A stretch of 64,000 bases of DNA from the NCBI GenBank assembly GCA_017591395.1, contig WEDG01000449.1, positions 248,001 through 312,000 on the forward strand, read 5' to 3'. The stretch is from Schistocephalus solidus. Taxonomy: Eukaryota > Platyhelminthes > Cestoda > Diphyllobothriidea > Diphyllobothriidae. How positions within the stretch are numbered: the stretch's first letter is position 1; every line of letters begins with the position of its first letter. Positions 23,838 to 34,379 of the stretch are shown in pieces. The notes beneath the pieces were generated by a model. That model ran no database searches and was not told the origin of the DNA. It saw only the letters and a program-made list of their open reading frames with translations. The position numbers were made by a program, and so were the translations under genes.

Positions 23838-24010
23838 TCAGTTAAACAGCGTATCGATCTTGCGGAGGCGTACGTAGTCCTGCGCAGTCACCTCCAGACT
23901 TTCGTCATTGATTGGTTTGTACCTAATCGAATTGTGGATTGTTCTGTTGCCATTACTATCCCTGACGGTGAACCCCTGAACAAGTTCGAAAGATAGAAAA
24001 CTTGTTCCGA
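23838..24010 (+). mobile_element. 3' end of a Penelope-like element (second family)
   Basis: The plus strand encodes QRIDLAEAYVVLRSHLQT, matching the C-terminal tail that reads NSINRCTES...YIALRSHLQTC on the minus strand near 28.1 kb. It is followed by CCCTGACGGTGAACCCCTG and a perfect 7-bp stem ACAAGTT/AACTTGT, features of the 3' region that recur at 28490-28560. Confidence 0.6.
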
Positions 24011-24419
24011 TGCTACCCAGTCTGCTTCTTTACAATCACATGGGGCTCGATCATTCGCATCAATTATGCGGTTCTATTAATAGGATTCACTGCCTTGATC
24101 ATAGCAGGTCTCCAGGGGTCGTTACCTTTGCAACCTCTTCTACTTTAGCGCTTTCATTTCCTTCTCACGACTTTGACTTGTTTGGTACTCAATGAAACAT
24201 AAAATTTCATCAGTATTTTTCGTTTTCGAAAATGATCTACAATCAAAAGCCCATCAAACGTTTTTTTAATGTACCAAAGGTGTAACACCTTCTTTATTTA
24301 GCTTGTTTTTTTTCATGGCATCTTTGAAGCATACTTAGGTGACAAGATACTTTGCACTATATAACAAGATTCATGTTGTGTCCTTAATCTTCGATTTATG
24401 CACTGTGTTTAAAAGTGTA

Positions 24420-24720
24420 TAATTTACCTGTAGTATGAAGTTGGGTGGACAGAATCATAAAAATGGCGGTGACAGTAGGTTATGTATGGCATCAGAAAAT
24501 CCAGAAAACTCAAGCTCCTGTCTTGTTTTATGCTGGACGATGGAAATATTTCCAATTTTCTGATGTTTCGTGCCAGAACTGTTTTCCTTTTTACACCGAT
24601 TTTGAAGCAACAGGAGTCTACCAAAGTACATACGGATGAAACCGGTAGTGAAGTCATTTCAGGGCTTTCAAGCCGCTATCCGCTATGGCTATCATATTAT
24701 TGGAGCCTTTATAACAGATG
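24420..24720. other. Overlapping open frames, unrecognised
   Basis: Both strands are open for 64-85 codons here. Neither frame has a motif I know. The high content of charged residues in the minus frame could be an old transposon, but I cannot support a name. Confidence 0.25.
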
Positions 24721-25039
24721 CGCATTATTGACTTCGTAAATTCAAAGAGAAGAAAGAAAAACTCATACAAATTGGCAAAGACTGTATACACCGATGTAAT
24801 GCCCCGCCGTAAAAATCCCTATTACTACCGGTGCCGTATTACGCGAGCTTCGGGTTTCTGGATTTCTTGGTGCTGTACACAACCTACCTTTGCCAAACCG
24901 GCTTTTGCCGGGCAAAAAGGGTGTTACTATCTCATAGGGAATATATTTTGAAACGTGTACAGGCCTTCCTTGGAAATTAGTAATGTACGGTAATAGCAAC
25001 CACTCCCGGTATTGCAGGTAGTCTTACGAAAAATTTCAG

Positions 25040-25170
25040 AAGGGAAAAATATTCTCCTGTCCTGAACTTATACTAAACTTAACTCTGAGCTCAACAATGT
25101 CTTAAACCATACCCTAACCATAACCCTTGGAACTCAGCGTGAGGCCACGGGAATATTGAGCGAGTTCTTA
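25040..25170. repeat. Partial copy of the telomere-like TIR family
   Basis: A run of CCTAA-like motifs (CATACCCTAACCATAACCC) is followed by GGAACTCAGCGTGAGGCCAC, the same right-hand neighbour as the GGAATGTGGCGCAAAGCCAC phrase of the 43-kb copy. Confidence 0.5.
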
Positions 25171-25954
25171 CAGCCATATCTTTACTTGAAATCTCACCTA
25201 CTAGTTTTTCCAATCTTTATTAGTGTATAGGGAAAAGCGACATACTTTCACGCTTCCTGAGCTTGAGAAGCATTTCCGCTATAGGAACAATTTAACCGGT
25301 GTGGGAAGGCGTGAGTCGGTCTGTTTATGGCACACAAACTGCGCCCCCGGGTTTTTACCAGCGTATATTATGCGCACACGTATTTTCAAATTAACGAACC
25401 GTTATTAGCTGTTGTATGGCGCAAACACATCCTGTTCGTGTACGGGAACCTTATAGCGGTCAAGGATGTGCCTCCGGTTTTGTCGCGGCCGTCAACAGAC
25501 AAAGAAGTGTCGGGGAAAAGAGCGCTGGAGCAGCTGCTACACCCACAAATTTGTCCTGTGGGTTATGTTGATGAACACCAGAACCTCGAATCTCTGAACC
25601 ATAAGAAGTAACTGTTTTGATACTCATGTGAAATTACGTTTTTTCAACCTGCAATAGGAGGTTTTTCTTCCATTTTATTTGGATGTATACTAGAGGTGTG
25701 ATTATTTAATAGTGTTACCAGTATGTCCATAGCACCGAATTTCATTGAAGATGCTTTTACTTATTGCTACCACTTTTTGTAGCTGGCGGTGCGGATGTCA
25801 ATGACAGCTTTAAGCCCAGCGGAAAATGTAGATGCAATACAGTGCCCGCATTCTTCTTCACTCAATGCACACTCACGCAAGCGCAGGGGCTTGGAAGCGG
25901 TCGTCTATCATTCCAGCTGACAAATTGAACCTACCAGATGGAGCATGGTTCAAT

Positions 25955-26228
25955 AAATAGGAGCGATCGCTGGAACAAAAGCTTCATTCTTCAGATATTT
26001 CGGAATCCTGCTCAAATCAGAATCAGTAAGGGATACAGGTAACAAATGTACAAGTGCGGTTGCGGGCAATACAACCATGGCAGAGAAATTGGAAAACTGC
26101 TCTGGACGCGAAAAGCCCAAAACGTAGCAACTGTGAGGAAACCGACGCTGGCTCTCACAACACGGTGCGTTAAAATAGGCCACAATTATCGCGAGAGGAG
26201 ACAAGCACGTGAGTTGCGAGCTACTTGA
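25955..26228 (+). pseudogene. Penelope-like relic: inverted pseudo-LTR joined to GIY-YIG remnant
   Basis: The minus strand of 25955-26030 shows the pseudo-LTR landmarks (CTGATTCTGA, GGATTCCGAAAT, GCGATCGCTCC), here keeping the CCGAAAT box lost in the other copies. It runs into a plus-strand frame reading YKCGCGQYNHGREIGKLLWT, a damaged version of the GIY-YIG segment. As at 18.8 kb, an inverted pseudo-LTR abuts the coding piece directly. Confidence 0.6.
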
Positions 26229-26509
26229 GTCATAGTTCTCCGGCTTGTGGCCCATTAACAAGGGGTAGGACCTCTCACTCCATATGCAGCGCTGAGACTT
26301 AGCGTGGACAAATTAGTTAGCCACGAGAAGAGCTCGAAATCGAACGCTGTAAGCCAAATGGATGAGTAAATACCACATTAACTTCCAACGTGAGTGAAAT
26401 GAAGTTTGAGGGATTAACGCGTCATGCATTTATCGAACCATGGGCAACCATCTTCGAAGGAGAGAGGATAGGCTGTTAGTTCTGGTAGGTATCCGGTAGC
26501 ATAGCGACT

Positions 26510-26740
26510 GTGTTCTGTAAATCGTGCAACTGATGCTCACCAGACCCCACCCCAGGCCTTCTTGGATTTTGCATGACACCAGGCATGTGAGGATGGTGAA
26601 GACAGATTGAGGTAGATTCAGCGCAATTCTAGTATCACACGCACTTGCATAGCGCAAGTCACTGCACTTGTTTGCAGTCTTCTTATGCATGCGGTGGATA
26701 TCGTTTAACCCGAACATCAAAGTGTCATCTGATGCTGTTA
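26510..26740 (+). repeat. Diverged R1-like repeat
   Basis: GGTAGATTCAGCGCAATTCTAG, TATCAC and GCGCAAGTCACTGCAC follow the same order as in R1 copy 1, with insertions and substitutions. Confidence 0.45.
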
Positions 26741-26934
26741 CTGGTGATGGTTTCAAGAAAGAATCACATGTTTCAAGCAAATAATCTTCCTGTTCCAGCG
26801 ATTGCATCTAATTCCTTTCAAATGCTTCTTGCGACTCGGTTTGTTACGTGTATGGGCCCTATCTGAGAATTTTACAGATTGTATAATTTAGAAGAAAAAT
26901 TGTTGAGCGCTTGGTAATCTGCTTTGGTCTTCAG

Positions 26935-27002
26935 CTCAACATGATGATCCTGTCAAGGAGGTTGCCACGCTTGCACTCGGTGGCTTTGGCACGGTGAAAT
27001 TG
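26935..27002 (+). CDS. Orphan exon resembling the glycine-rich loop of cGMP-dependent protein kinase
   Basis: The 68-bp stretch lies between a good acceptor (TTTGGTCTTCAG) and a GTACGC donor and encodes 22 whole codons ending in EVATLALGGFGTVKL. This matches the kinase nucleotide-binding loop L-G-x-G-G-F-G-x-V-x-L of PKG (human TLGVGGFGRVEL), except that the first loop glycine is alanine. In PKG genes I believe an intron falls close to this point, but could not check. Neighbouring kinase exons were not found, so this may be a real exon of a gene with very long introns or a stranded duplicate exon. Confidence 0.42.
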
Positions 27003-27369
27003 GTACGCAATGCTCTCCATAAATCGTCTAAAATGTGAGCAATTTTGGATAAACCGCCCGATCGTTGGGGTGGTAACAAAGACGGGAGCCAGTCTGGGCT
27101 GTTTTTGTTCAACCCTATAAATGCCAGGTAGATAAAAGGATGCCGCATAGTTACCGTCAGAAACCAGACACCTTTATGCATGCATCTACACAGTTAGCCA
27201 GAAAAAGTATATCCCTCCTACCGGCTGCCACACTGAATGGGTGAACTGTAAAAGCACATTCATGTTCCACGCTGGGAGCATGCGGGTACATCGCCGTCGC
27301 GATCACTAACAGTGTGCTGTACACAGCCCGTTCAAGCTAAGCGATCTCGGTTTTGTTATTCCCCTAGGA

Positions 27370-27480
27370 CAGTTACTCTATCGAGGCAACAGTGCTATAC
27401 GGCAGCGAAAGAAGAGAATTGCAGGCGGTGGCATTTTGAAAGCTGGCAGTTTCAAACATAGGATATAAAAATATTCGAAT
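27370..27480. repeat. Dispersed repeat, also at 30850-30960
   Basis: ACAGTTACTCTATCGAGGC...ACAGTGCTATACGGCAG here and ACAGTACCTCTTTCGAGGC...ACAGAGCTATCCGTCAG at 30.85 kb align over about 80 bp with scattered substitutions. Function unknown. Confidence 0.55.
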
Positions 27481-28043
27481 GGATCCAGAACAACTACTGT
27501 TAATAGGTGACAACATGGGAGGGGAATCATCAGCGGATTCCGGGTAGCGGTTATTCGGCGAAAAAAAAACGTTGTGAGAAGACTTCCATAACAGGTGCGT
27601 TGTAATCTGTTCACAAAATCCTTCGACTTTAAGGACAAAAGTGAGATTAAACCTTTTAGGCGTACCGTGAGCGGGCTTTTGAACACATGCGATTTGAAGG
27701 CAAGATGAATACCTGAAGCACGGTGAGTGAAGAACGACTGTAAACGAGCTTATTGAAGGGTTAGATTGCAGCAACACAAACCGCGTTCTTTTAGTATGCA
27801 AAAACACCTTTTAAAATAAGCAGCCTTTAATTAAAAAAATATAACACACGCCGACAATTTAGGGCCCATTCGTTTCTTCTCACCTGACAGGGTAAATTCC
27901 TGTGTGAGCAAAGGAGAAGTCCGTTCGACCAACGAAAAAATTTGTTTATTATTTATTATTCTGTTTTCAAACGCCTGCAAGATACCATCGATAGATATGG
28001 CAACAGTAACAAAAAGGCGATGCTTATAGGAGGTACAAACCAA

Positions 28044-28289
28044 TCAATGCTTACTGACGCAAGTCTGGAGGTGACTGCGTAGGGCTATGTACGCCAACGC
28101 CGATTCGGTACATCGATTGATTGAGTTCCCATTTGTCAACCAGTTTTCAATCAATTCTTGGCTCCTCTTGTTTTCGACGTGCGCGATTTTCTTGACGGCT
28201 GCGAAATTGAACTCATAGCGCGTTTCGTTGGTGTGGGCAGCAAACTTTCGATACTTCGTCACCCCGTCACACAGCCAACCTATGTTCAT
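28044..28289 (-). pseudogene. Penelope-like element C-terminus (minus strand)
   Basis: An 81-codon frame reads YEFNFAAVKKIAHVENKRSQ, then ELIENWLTNGNSINRC and YIALRSHLQTC, the tail that follows the GIY-YIG domain in flatworm Penelope-like elements. It ends without its own upstream domain, so it is a fragment. Confidence 0.7.
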
Positions 28290-28419
28290 GTATGCGTGGT
28301 CCTAAAATGCTTTCGGTCTACCTGTGTAGTTACAAGTACCGTTTGGGCATGGGATGCGATAAGCTACCTCAGATTACTCTTGGACGTTTAGTCAGTCTTT
28401 GATTTTCATCAGACTGCTG

Positions 28420-28620
28420 CGCATAATAGATTTTGGCCAGTGTGTAATGCCAGCACCTAGCGATCATTGACTGGTTTGTAACCCTTGTCACCTTTTTGTT
28501 TCTACTGCTATCCCTGACGATGGATCCCTGCTGGAGTCTGAAAGCGCGGAAAAAATTGTTCCGGTGCCCTCAGAGACTTCTTCTTTGCTCATGCAATCTC
28601 CTGGGATTTTAACCTTCAAA
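28420..28620 (+). mobile_element. 3' region of a Penelope-like element (plus strand)
   Basis: TTGACTGGTTTGTAACCC and CTATCCCTGACGATGGATCC parallel 23910-23980, and GTTCCGGTGCCCTCAG parallels GTTCCGATGCTACCCAG. The C-terminus fragment at 28044-28289 lies on the opposite strand, so two fragments of the family are head to head. Confidence 0.5.
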
Positions 28621-31080
28621 TTTTTTCGTAAATTTCAGCATCGATGACACGGTTGCACGAACATGCATGTGGCGTTCTCAATAGAGCAAACCTTATTACA
28701 CCAACAAATTCCGGACGAACGGATGATTTCGGTTTGGGGTTCAAATGATGAAATGTGCTGTGACATGTTGGGCCTCTCTACTGCGCAAGGTGATAGAAGT
28801 CCAATCCATGCTTGAGCAGATACCTGAAGCTCTTGATGCGCACATTGTTATCTGTGGAAGCACTGTGGTAAAAGTTCTTCCGAATATTACAAGGGTAGTC
28901 AGGAACGCTCCAGACTGGTAGGCCACAGGCTTTCCGCTAATCAGCCGGCCTTGTGGCCACATGAAAACTTTTGACGTTTACTGCACGTTAGGTAGGGCAC
29001 TCTGCGTATTATTTAATCAGTTCAAGCTATAATGGATTGCCTAACTCACGAAATGTCTACATCAGAATTTGAGGTAGCAACAGGGCCGGCATTTCAAGGT
29101 CTTAGTTCTGGTTGTTGAATCAGATTGATGCAAAAAAGCTGTTTAATAATGAAGAGTTCACTTCAGATCGGTTTATTGATGGGAAAAAGGGGCTACATGG
29201 GGCAAATTCCGACGTTTTTCGCCATCCAGGAATTTTCCTACGCTATAAAAACCTATGAATCAAAGAATTTTGCTTTTTACGCAGTACTATGAATGAACCA
29301 GAAAATTTGCAATAAATATCTTCGGAGAACGGAAAATTTTGTTTTGTTCTCACGAAAATCAGGTGAATGCAGATGTGAGAGATCACATTTTATCGGAAAA
29401 ACGAAGGCAGATTTAGTCTTAAAAATTCCGTTTTGCAAATTTATGACGTTTTGTACGAAAAAACGCTGTAATGAACTTGTGTGAATATACTTTATTTTAC
29501 CACACCGATAGTATGGACCTTAAAGGCGCATATATACGAGACGCGATGACATACCCCCACTTTTCGCTGTTACGGCGTACGCGAAGCCTGTCAAGACAAT
29601 TTCAGTCTGCAGGTGACTATAAATTAATAAGGAAACTTAAAACCGAAGGGGCATAATTTTGAAATTTTATAGCACATTCAAAGTATAGATTCGGACACTC
29701 TTGTGCGTTTGAAAACTTAGAACTAGACCGCATAGTAACCAAATATATCTAAAAACCCTCCAATAGAAAAGTGAGTTCTTTAATTTTCAAAAAAAATCGT
29801 ATCCCTACGTTTCAGCGAAGTTGAGAAAACCGGTCAAACGTTCCCAGTTTTTCCTTAACTTCACTTTGGAAAAACGTTGAGTACGCAGGCATTCGACTGT
29901 GAAACATCTCGATAAAGCGCTTTTTAAAAAGATAATTTAGCATAGAACGTTTTTTTAACTAATTTTAGGCATATATTTTCCCAGCTTTTGTTGTGGACGT
30001 TTATTTTTCATGGCAGCGACTTTTCATGTTTGTGTGAGCCTACAAATATGACCCAGACGACCGTCTGCATTAGAAAGAATGCCCAAAAAGTCACTACTTC
30101 GATAAATATTTTTAAGAAATATTTTATTTTGAGGGTTTTACCAAACACCTCGAACGGAATGTACATTTATGGGCAATTGACTGAAGACACTGAAAATCGT
30201 AAAAAAATAATCCCGTTTTCAAATACTATCCGAAACTCATCGTAATATAAAACCCGAAATAGTTAAAGAGAAATTTACCAATAGAATAGTCATGTGAGCT
30301 TATTAAATATTATATTCCTGTGGCGACCCTATCGGCGCAATCAAGCGAAATCTGCTTGCCTTGGTCAGACGCATCTAAGACTATGTACAAGCGGAATAAA
30401 AACTGCCAAGTATCGTGAAACTGTGCTGGAATATACACTCGCATGATAGGCTGCTTGATGACGACGATACTTTACATTGCGCTTAACCTAGATGAGTATG
30501 TATGTGCAAAACTCTAAAAAAGACTATTTACAAAATTAAGCCTACCTTTTCTGCTTTATTAACTCGTTTAATTGCATGGACAGGCTTCCTGTACATTTAA
30601 AACGTCAGTTTACTGAATTGGGTCAATTTTTCACATTTTCGTAATCCGTACCTTTTCTAAAAAAATTCATATTTCTAGACAACGTAATATTAATTTGCAA
30701 GCCACAATAAGCCTTATTTTCCCTAAAGATCGATTCTTTATTAATGCAAAACTTTGGTGGACGCAGCATAATCTGATTTCGCGTAACTCATGAAATCCAT
30801 AAGATTCCATGAGTTAGGACAGCTACTGTAATAAATCTCTGTCTTGTTCACTTACAGAGACAGTACCTCTTTCGAGGCCACAGAGCTATCCGTCAGACAA
30901 TGAAAAGTATGGCAAGCGGCGGTACAAAGGATTTTCTAGCTCATAAGTTTTCGAGATCAAAGTTTAAGGGGGTGGTATGACACACATGTTAGGTTGATCA
31001 TTTTGTTTGTCGAATTGACTTGAAGTGGAGAATGCTGTTTACCAAAGAACACCGGAATGGAGGGAAATCTAAGACGAATC
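28621..31080. other. AT-rich stretch, nothing recognised
   Basis: No exon or transposon protein motif seen except the dispersed repeat at 30850-30960. Open frames (for example 29988-30245) lack known motifs. Confidence 0.45.
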
Positions 31081-31389
31081 TTAATATGCAGGTAATTTAC
31101 TGCGCTGTTGATAAGTGACGCTGTGTAACATTATTAATGATAAAACCGTGCCCAAAGATAAGCAAGGTGGACCAAAAAGGTCCACAAGTAAGCAAGACGG
31201 CGATTTTATCCGTAGTACACTCGAAGTGTTATAACCTGTCCCTTGAGAGCGTTCGCGAGGGACATCTGTCAATGTTCCTTGTGGAGGTAATTCGAAAAAG
31301 TCTGCAGAAATTTGAACTTTACCAGACAAAGTTTACTATCAAGCCGTTTTAAATATGAAACCTATCAGAGAACTTTTTCATTTGTTAAG

Positions 31390-31690
31390 ATTTACATTGA
31401 TTACAGGACCTCATTCTGGAGGAGCATTTACGTCTGCGGTGATGCCGGTACAGTCGAACCAGATGGTCATATGGAAAGAGTTTTTCAGAACAACTACCTA
31501 CGCCGACGGCAACCTTCAAGAACTGCCAAAGATTGATAGTTTGGATAGCTATCAAATTTTAAGATCGGCCAACAAGGTATTCCCTGACATCCCGAAAAAT
31601 GCTTTCGGTTATAACGGCATCCATACAAGTTGAATGGATGCCATAATTTTGCACGACAATGCTCCTGTTCATCGCTCTAAAGAGGTATGA
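31390..31690 (+). pseudogene. Tc1/mariner transposase relic
   Basis: The plus strand encodes MDAIILHDNAPVHRSKEV at 31634-31688, the conserved segment around the second catalytic aspartate of Tc1/mariner-type DDE transposases (D-N-A-P-x-H). The preceding frame (31355-31633) has NLQELPKIDSLDSYQILR, which fits the spacer before it. A stop codon separates the two parts, the N-terminal DNA-binding region is absent, and sequence after 31690 is closed in all frames. No terminal repeats were found. Confidence 0.65.
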
Positions 31691-31766
31691 ATTGGATAAC
31701 GCTTGCAACTATAATCTAAATTTTAGACAACGGCTAGCCTCTCTGCATACGACCTGCAATCCATTT

Positions 31767-32830
31767 TTATTCCTGCCGACACATTCGGTGTGCATGCGCG
31801 TGGGCAGAGCGGACAGTTGATTCGAGTGTACTGGCACTGGTTCGCCGGTCTCTATGCGATGGATTCGCAAGTGGCCAACCAGACCGATACGTGATGGGCG
31901 TGTGCGGTGACGATGAGGACAAGATAGCTCGGGAGGTGCTGAGACTGGGGGCTCTGCTGCTGGGATTCGAGCTCATGGAAGGACTGTGGGAAGTGTTGAT
32001 GGGTGCGCAAGATGTGTTGGCATCGCGGTGGATTCCACTTTCGTGGATGCACATGTGAACGAGCAGGCCCATGTGATGAGTGAATTCGAGTGGGCAATGA
32101 GGGCATTGGAGGCAGCGGTTTCTGCTGTGGGCTGGTGCTCCAGGCCATAGTTCGCTAGTCTCTGTGCGATGGATTCGTAAGTGACCGAGCAGGCCGAGGT
32201 GTGAGGTGAATGTGCGATCGCAATGAGGACAGGTTAGTACCGAGTCCCCATCGCTGGTACTGGGGGCGGTGGTGGTGTTGGAGGTAGCAGGTAATCAGAG
32301 GTGGCTACTGAGGTGGTGGGAGTGGGGCAAGTGATATTCGTCGGCGTGATCGGTGTAGGGAGTGGAGGATGGTGTCGGTGATCGTCGGCGGTGGGCATCG
32401 ATGAAGTTGTTATCAGTGGTTGGGGTGGTCGTCGTCGAGGGGTCTGAGGCAGGTGTGGCGGAAGTTTAAGTTGTAGAATTGTTCTTGCATTGAGTTCGAA
32501 GATGTCCGACGAGGCCGATTCGTGCGCGGTGTGCGTTGACAGCGTGGGCATGTTGGCAGGGCTTGGGTATTGATCCGCGGTGCTTGTGACTTGCGAGCAG
32601 CCGTTTTGGCCTTAGCAGCGGCGATCTGGTTGGCTTCGTATATTGATGCACCAATTTTCAAGGATCTTCTCCAGGCAGACCTATCCTGGGCGAGGTCCTC
32701 CCAGGTCGCCGGGTTGATTTGCAGTTGCTTCAGAGATTTCCTCCGCGTCCTTGTAGCGTCATTTTTGACCTCCCTGTCGGCGAGCACTTGTGGCGAAATC
32801 TCCGTAGAAAATTCGTTCGGGTAGTCGAAA
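31767..32830 (-). pseudogene. Non-LTR retrotransposon 3' end with C2H2 zinc-finger tail
   Basis: From the 5' side on the minus strand: RIFYGDF and QGGQK, then LKQLQINPATWEDLAQDRSA, WRRSLKIGASIYEANQIAAA, the post-RT segment of a flatworm LINE; then zinc fingers separated by Thr/Ser/Pro linkers. Finger 1 (LPTCPRCQRT and ARIGLVGHLRTQC) is split by a frameshift. Finger 2 (CPHCDRTFTSHLGLLGHLRI, near 32168-32231) and finger 3 (CPHCPLEFTHHMGLLVHM, near 32041-32105) are intact as sequence. Finger 4 (near 31830-31917) has Arg in place of its second Cys. Frames change several times, so no protein is made. This tail type is the best taxonomic hint for a diphyllobothriidean tapeworm. Confidence 0.75.
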
Positions 32831-32839
32831 ACACACGAT

Positions 32840-33060
32840 AGTTCGACCGTCGATTTCGACGAGGTCCACCGTACGCTCCACAGCAGGGTGGTGCAGGTAC
32901 GGTGACTTGCGCAAAGTTATAGTAGACTTGCGATGCATCTACCACACTCTCTCATCCATCCCCACCTATTCTAGGTGTCAAGACAGAGTCAAGAAGACCG
33001 TAGATGGGAGAGGGCGCAAGTGGCTGGCATGGCCGGAGCCCCTAGCCACCCCCTAAGCGT
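32840..33060 (-). repeat. Dispersed repeat R1, minus-strand copy
   Basis: It carries the 55-bp block identical to R1 copy 1 and continues with TAGATGCATCGCAAGTCTACTATAA. It lies directly upstream, on the same strand, of the LINE zinc-finger tail. Confidence 0.7.
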
Positions 33061-33964
33061 GCCACCCCCATGTTCGGCATTTGCTATGGGAGCGCAACCC
33101 GAATAACGCCTGTCGTGCCTTGATGTAGCCCCCATGTTGGTCCAACGCATCTACCACGTGGCCCGGTTAGGGGGCACACAGCTTCCCGGGTAAGACTTGC
33201 TCTAGTGACCACGTGGCACACGATAGGCCGAGAAAAGCTCTCATGCCTCATCGGCAGCGTGCAGAAACGATTCGTAGTCACAATTCAGCAGGAGGATGGG
33301 TGTGCTTGCAGGTAAGTTACATTTTGCAACAGTGAATACAAATGAGAAGCGGTCGGACTTTCACAAATGGACGTACATGAAACGGCAAAGGCAGCCCATC
33401 CGGAACTGGAGCCGGACGCCAATGTGGGAACCGAATGGAAGAATTGGCGCGCTACCAACCGGACGCTCTTTAAAACTTAACAATAGTCCTGGCTGGGAGG
33501 GCTGTCGAATGCGGGGATAACCTCACTCTCCCCCAGATTGAGAGCAAAGATGCAGCTACCATTACTCGTGTGGCTTTTATTTAAATTTTCGGCTAAGTGA
33601 AAACCAAAACCCTACTCTGGATTCTGCTTCGTACGTATGCATGCACCAACACGCGGGAGACGAAGGTTCAACTGCCTCAGCGATTGTTCGCATAATCAGC
33701 CCCGGCAGCCCTGACCTTTAATTGCTATCGGAACACGCTGGGTGTTGGAAAAGGGGGAGAGGAGAGAGAAACGGAGAATCAGCTGTGTGCGGTCGCATAG
33801 AAAAACTGCCGTATTCGATGACAGCTGGGATATCTCGGGATCAATCTGCGACAAGCAATGCGCCTCTAGCAGAGGAGGCATGAGGACTAAAAATGGGGAT
33901 TGAGGCAAACCCGTCACAAGCCCTTCAGCACGTTTGGGAGACATTAATTAAAGAAAAATATGGT
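33061..33964. other. Spacer between LINE remnant and V-ATPase gene end
   Basis: GC-richer than its surroundings on the left; no gene recognised. Confidence 0.4.
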
Positions 33965-33982
33965 GATTGGCACAGACTACAC

Positions 33983-33988
33983 TTTATT
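33983..33988 (-). terminator. Polyadenylation signal of the V-ATPase a gene
   Basis: AATAAA on the minus strand, about 300 nt after the stop codon, with a T-rich stretch (TTTTTCTTTAATTAA) 20-35 nt further downstream. It gives a 3' UTR of roughly 0.3 kb. Confidence 0.65.
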
Positions 33989-34288
33989 CAATCGAGGCAG
34001 CCAAAATCACAATGCACTGGTAATGGATAAGAGTTCCGAAAAAAAGGGGACTGTGTTTTTAAGGTTCTTCGGAGGTTCACAAAATGACAAAGGCAAACGA
34101 CGCACGCACACACACGGGATCGGATGAGGTTAGGATGATAATGGTAAGGGGAGGTACTTGAATTGGTAGGAAATGTATTTGAAAATAGTTCAAGGCCAGA
34201 TTTAATCCCAGTTAGGCAAAAAGACAAGAAAAAAACCTTGAGCCGCCCTCAGCGAGATGCAAGCTTATAAGAATAAAAAGACGGTAAA

Positions 34289-34379
34289 TCACTCAGAGGC
34301 CTGGTTAAGGATAGTTTGAAAGTAAAACGGCACAAACAAGTAGCCGGCGCCGACGTAGAACTTGTTATTGAATTCCACC
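34289..34379 (-). CDS. V-ATPase a, exon 15 and stop
   Basis: Encodes [20 protein letters not shown] then QTILNQASE and TGA. It corresponds to VEFQNKFYSGTGFKFLPFSF of human a1 and ends a few residues earlier. Acceptor CCTTTCAG. Confidence 0.95.

Noticed and set aside
23955..24000. Hammerhead ribozyme in the second Penelope family
   Set aside because: There is a CTGACGG box and a good 7-bp stem, but the core differs from CTGATGA and stem II is unconvincing; kept only as a 3'-end landmark.
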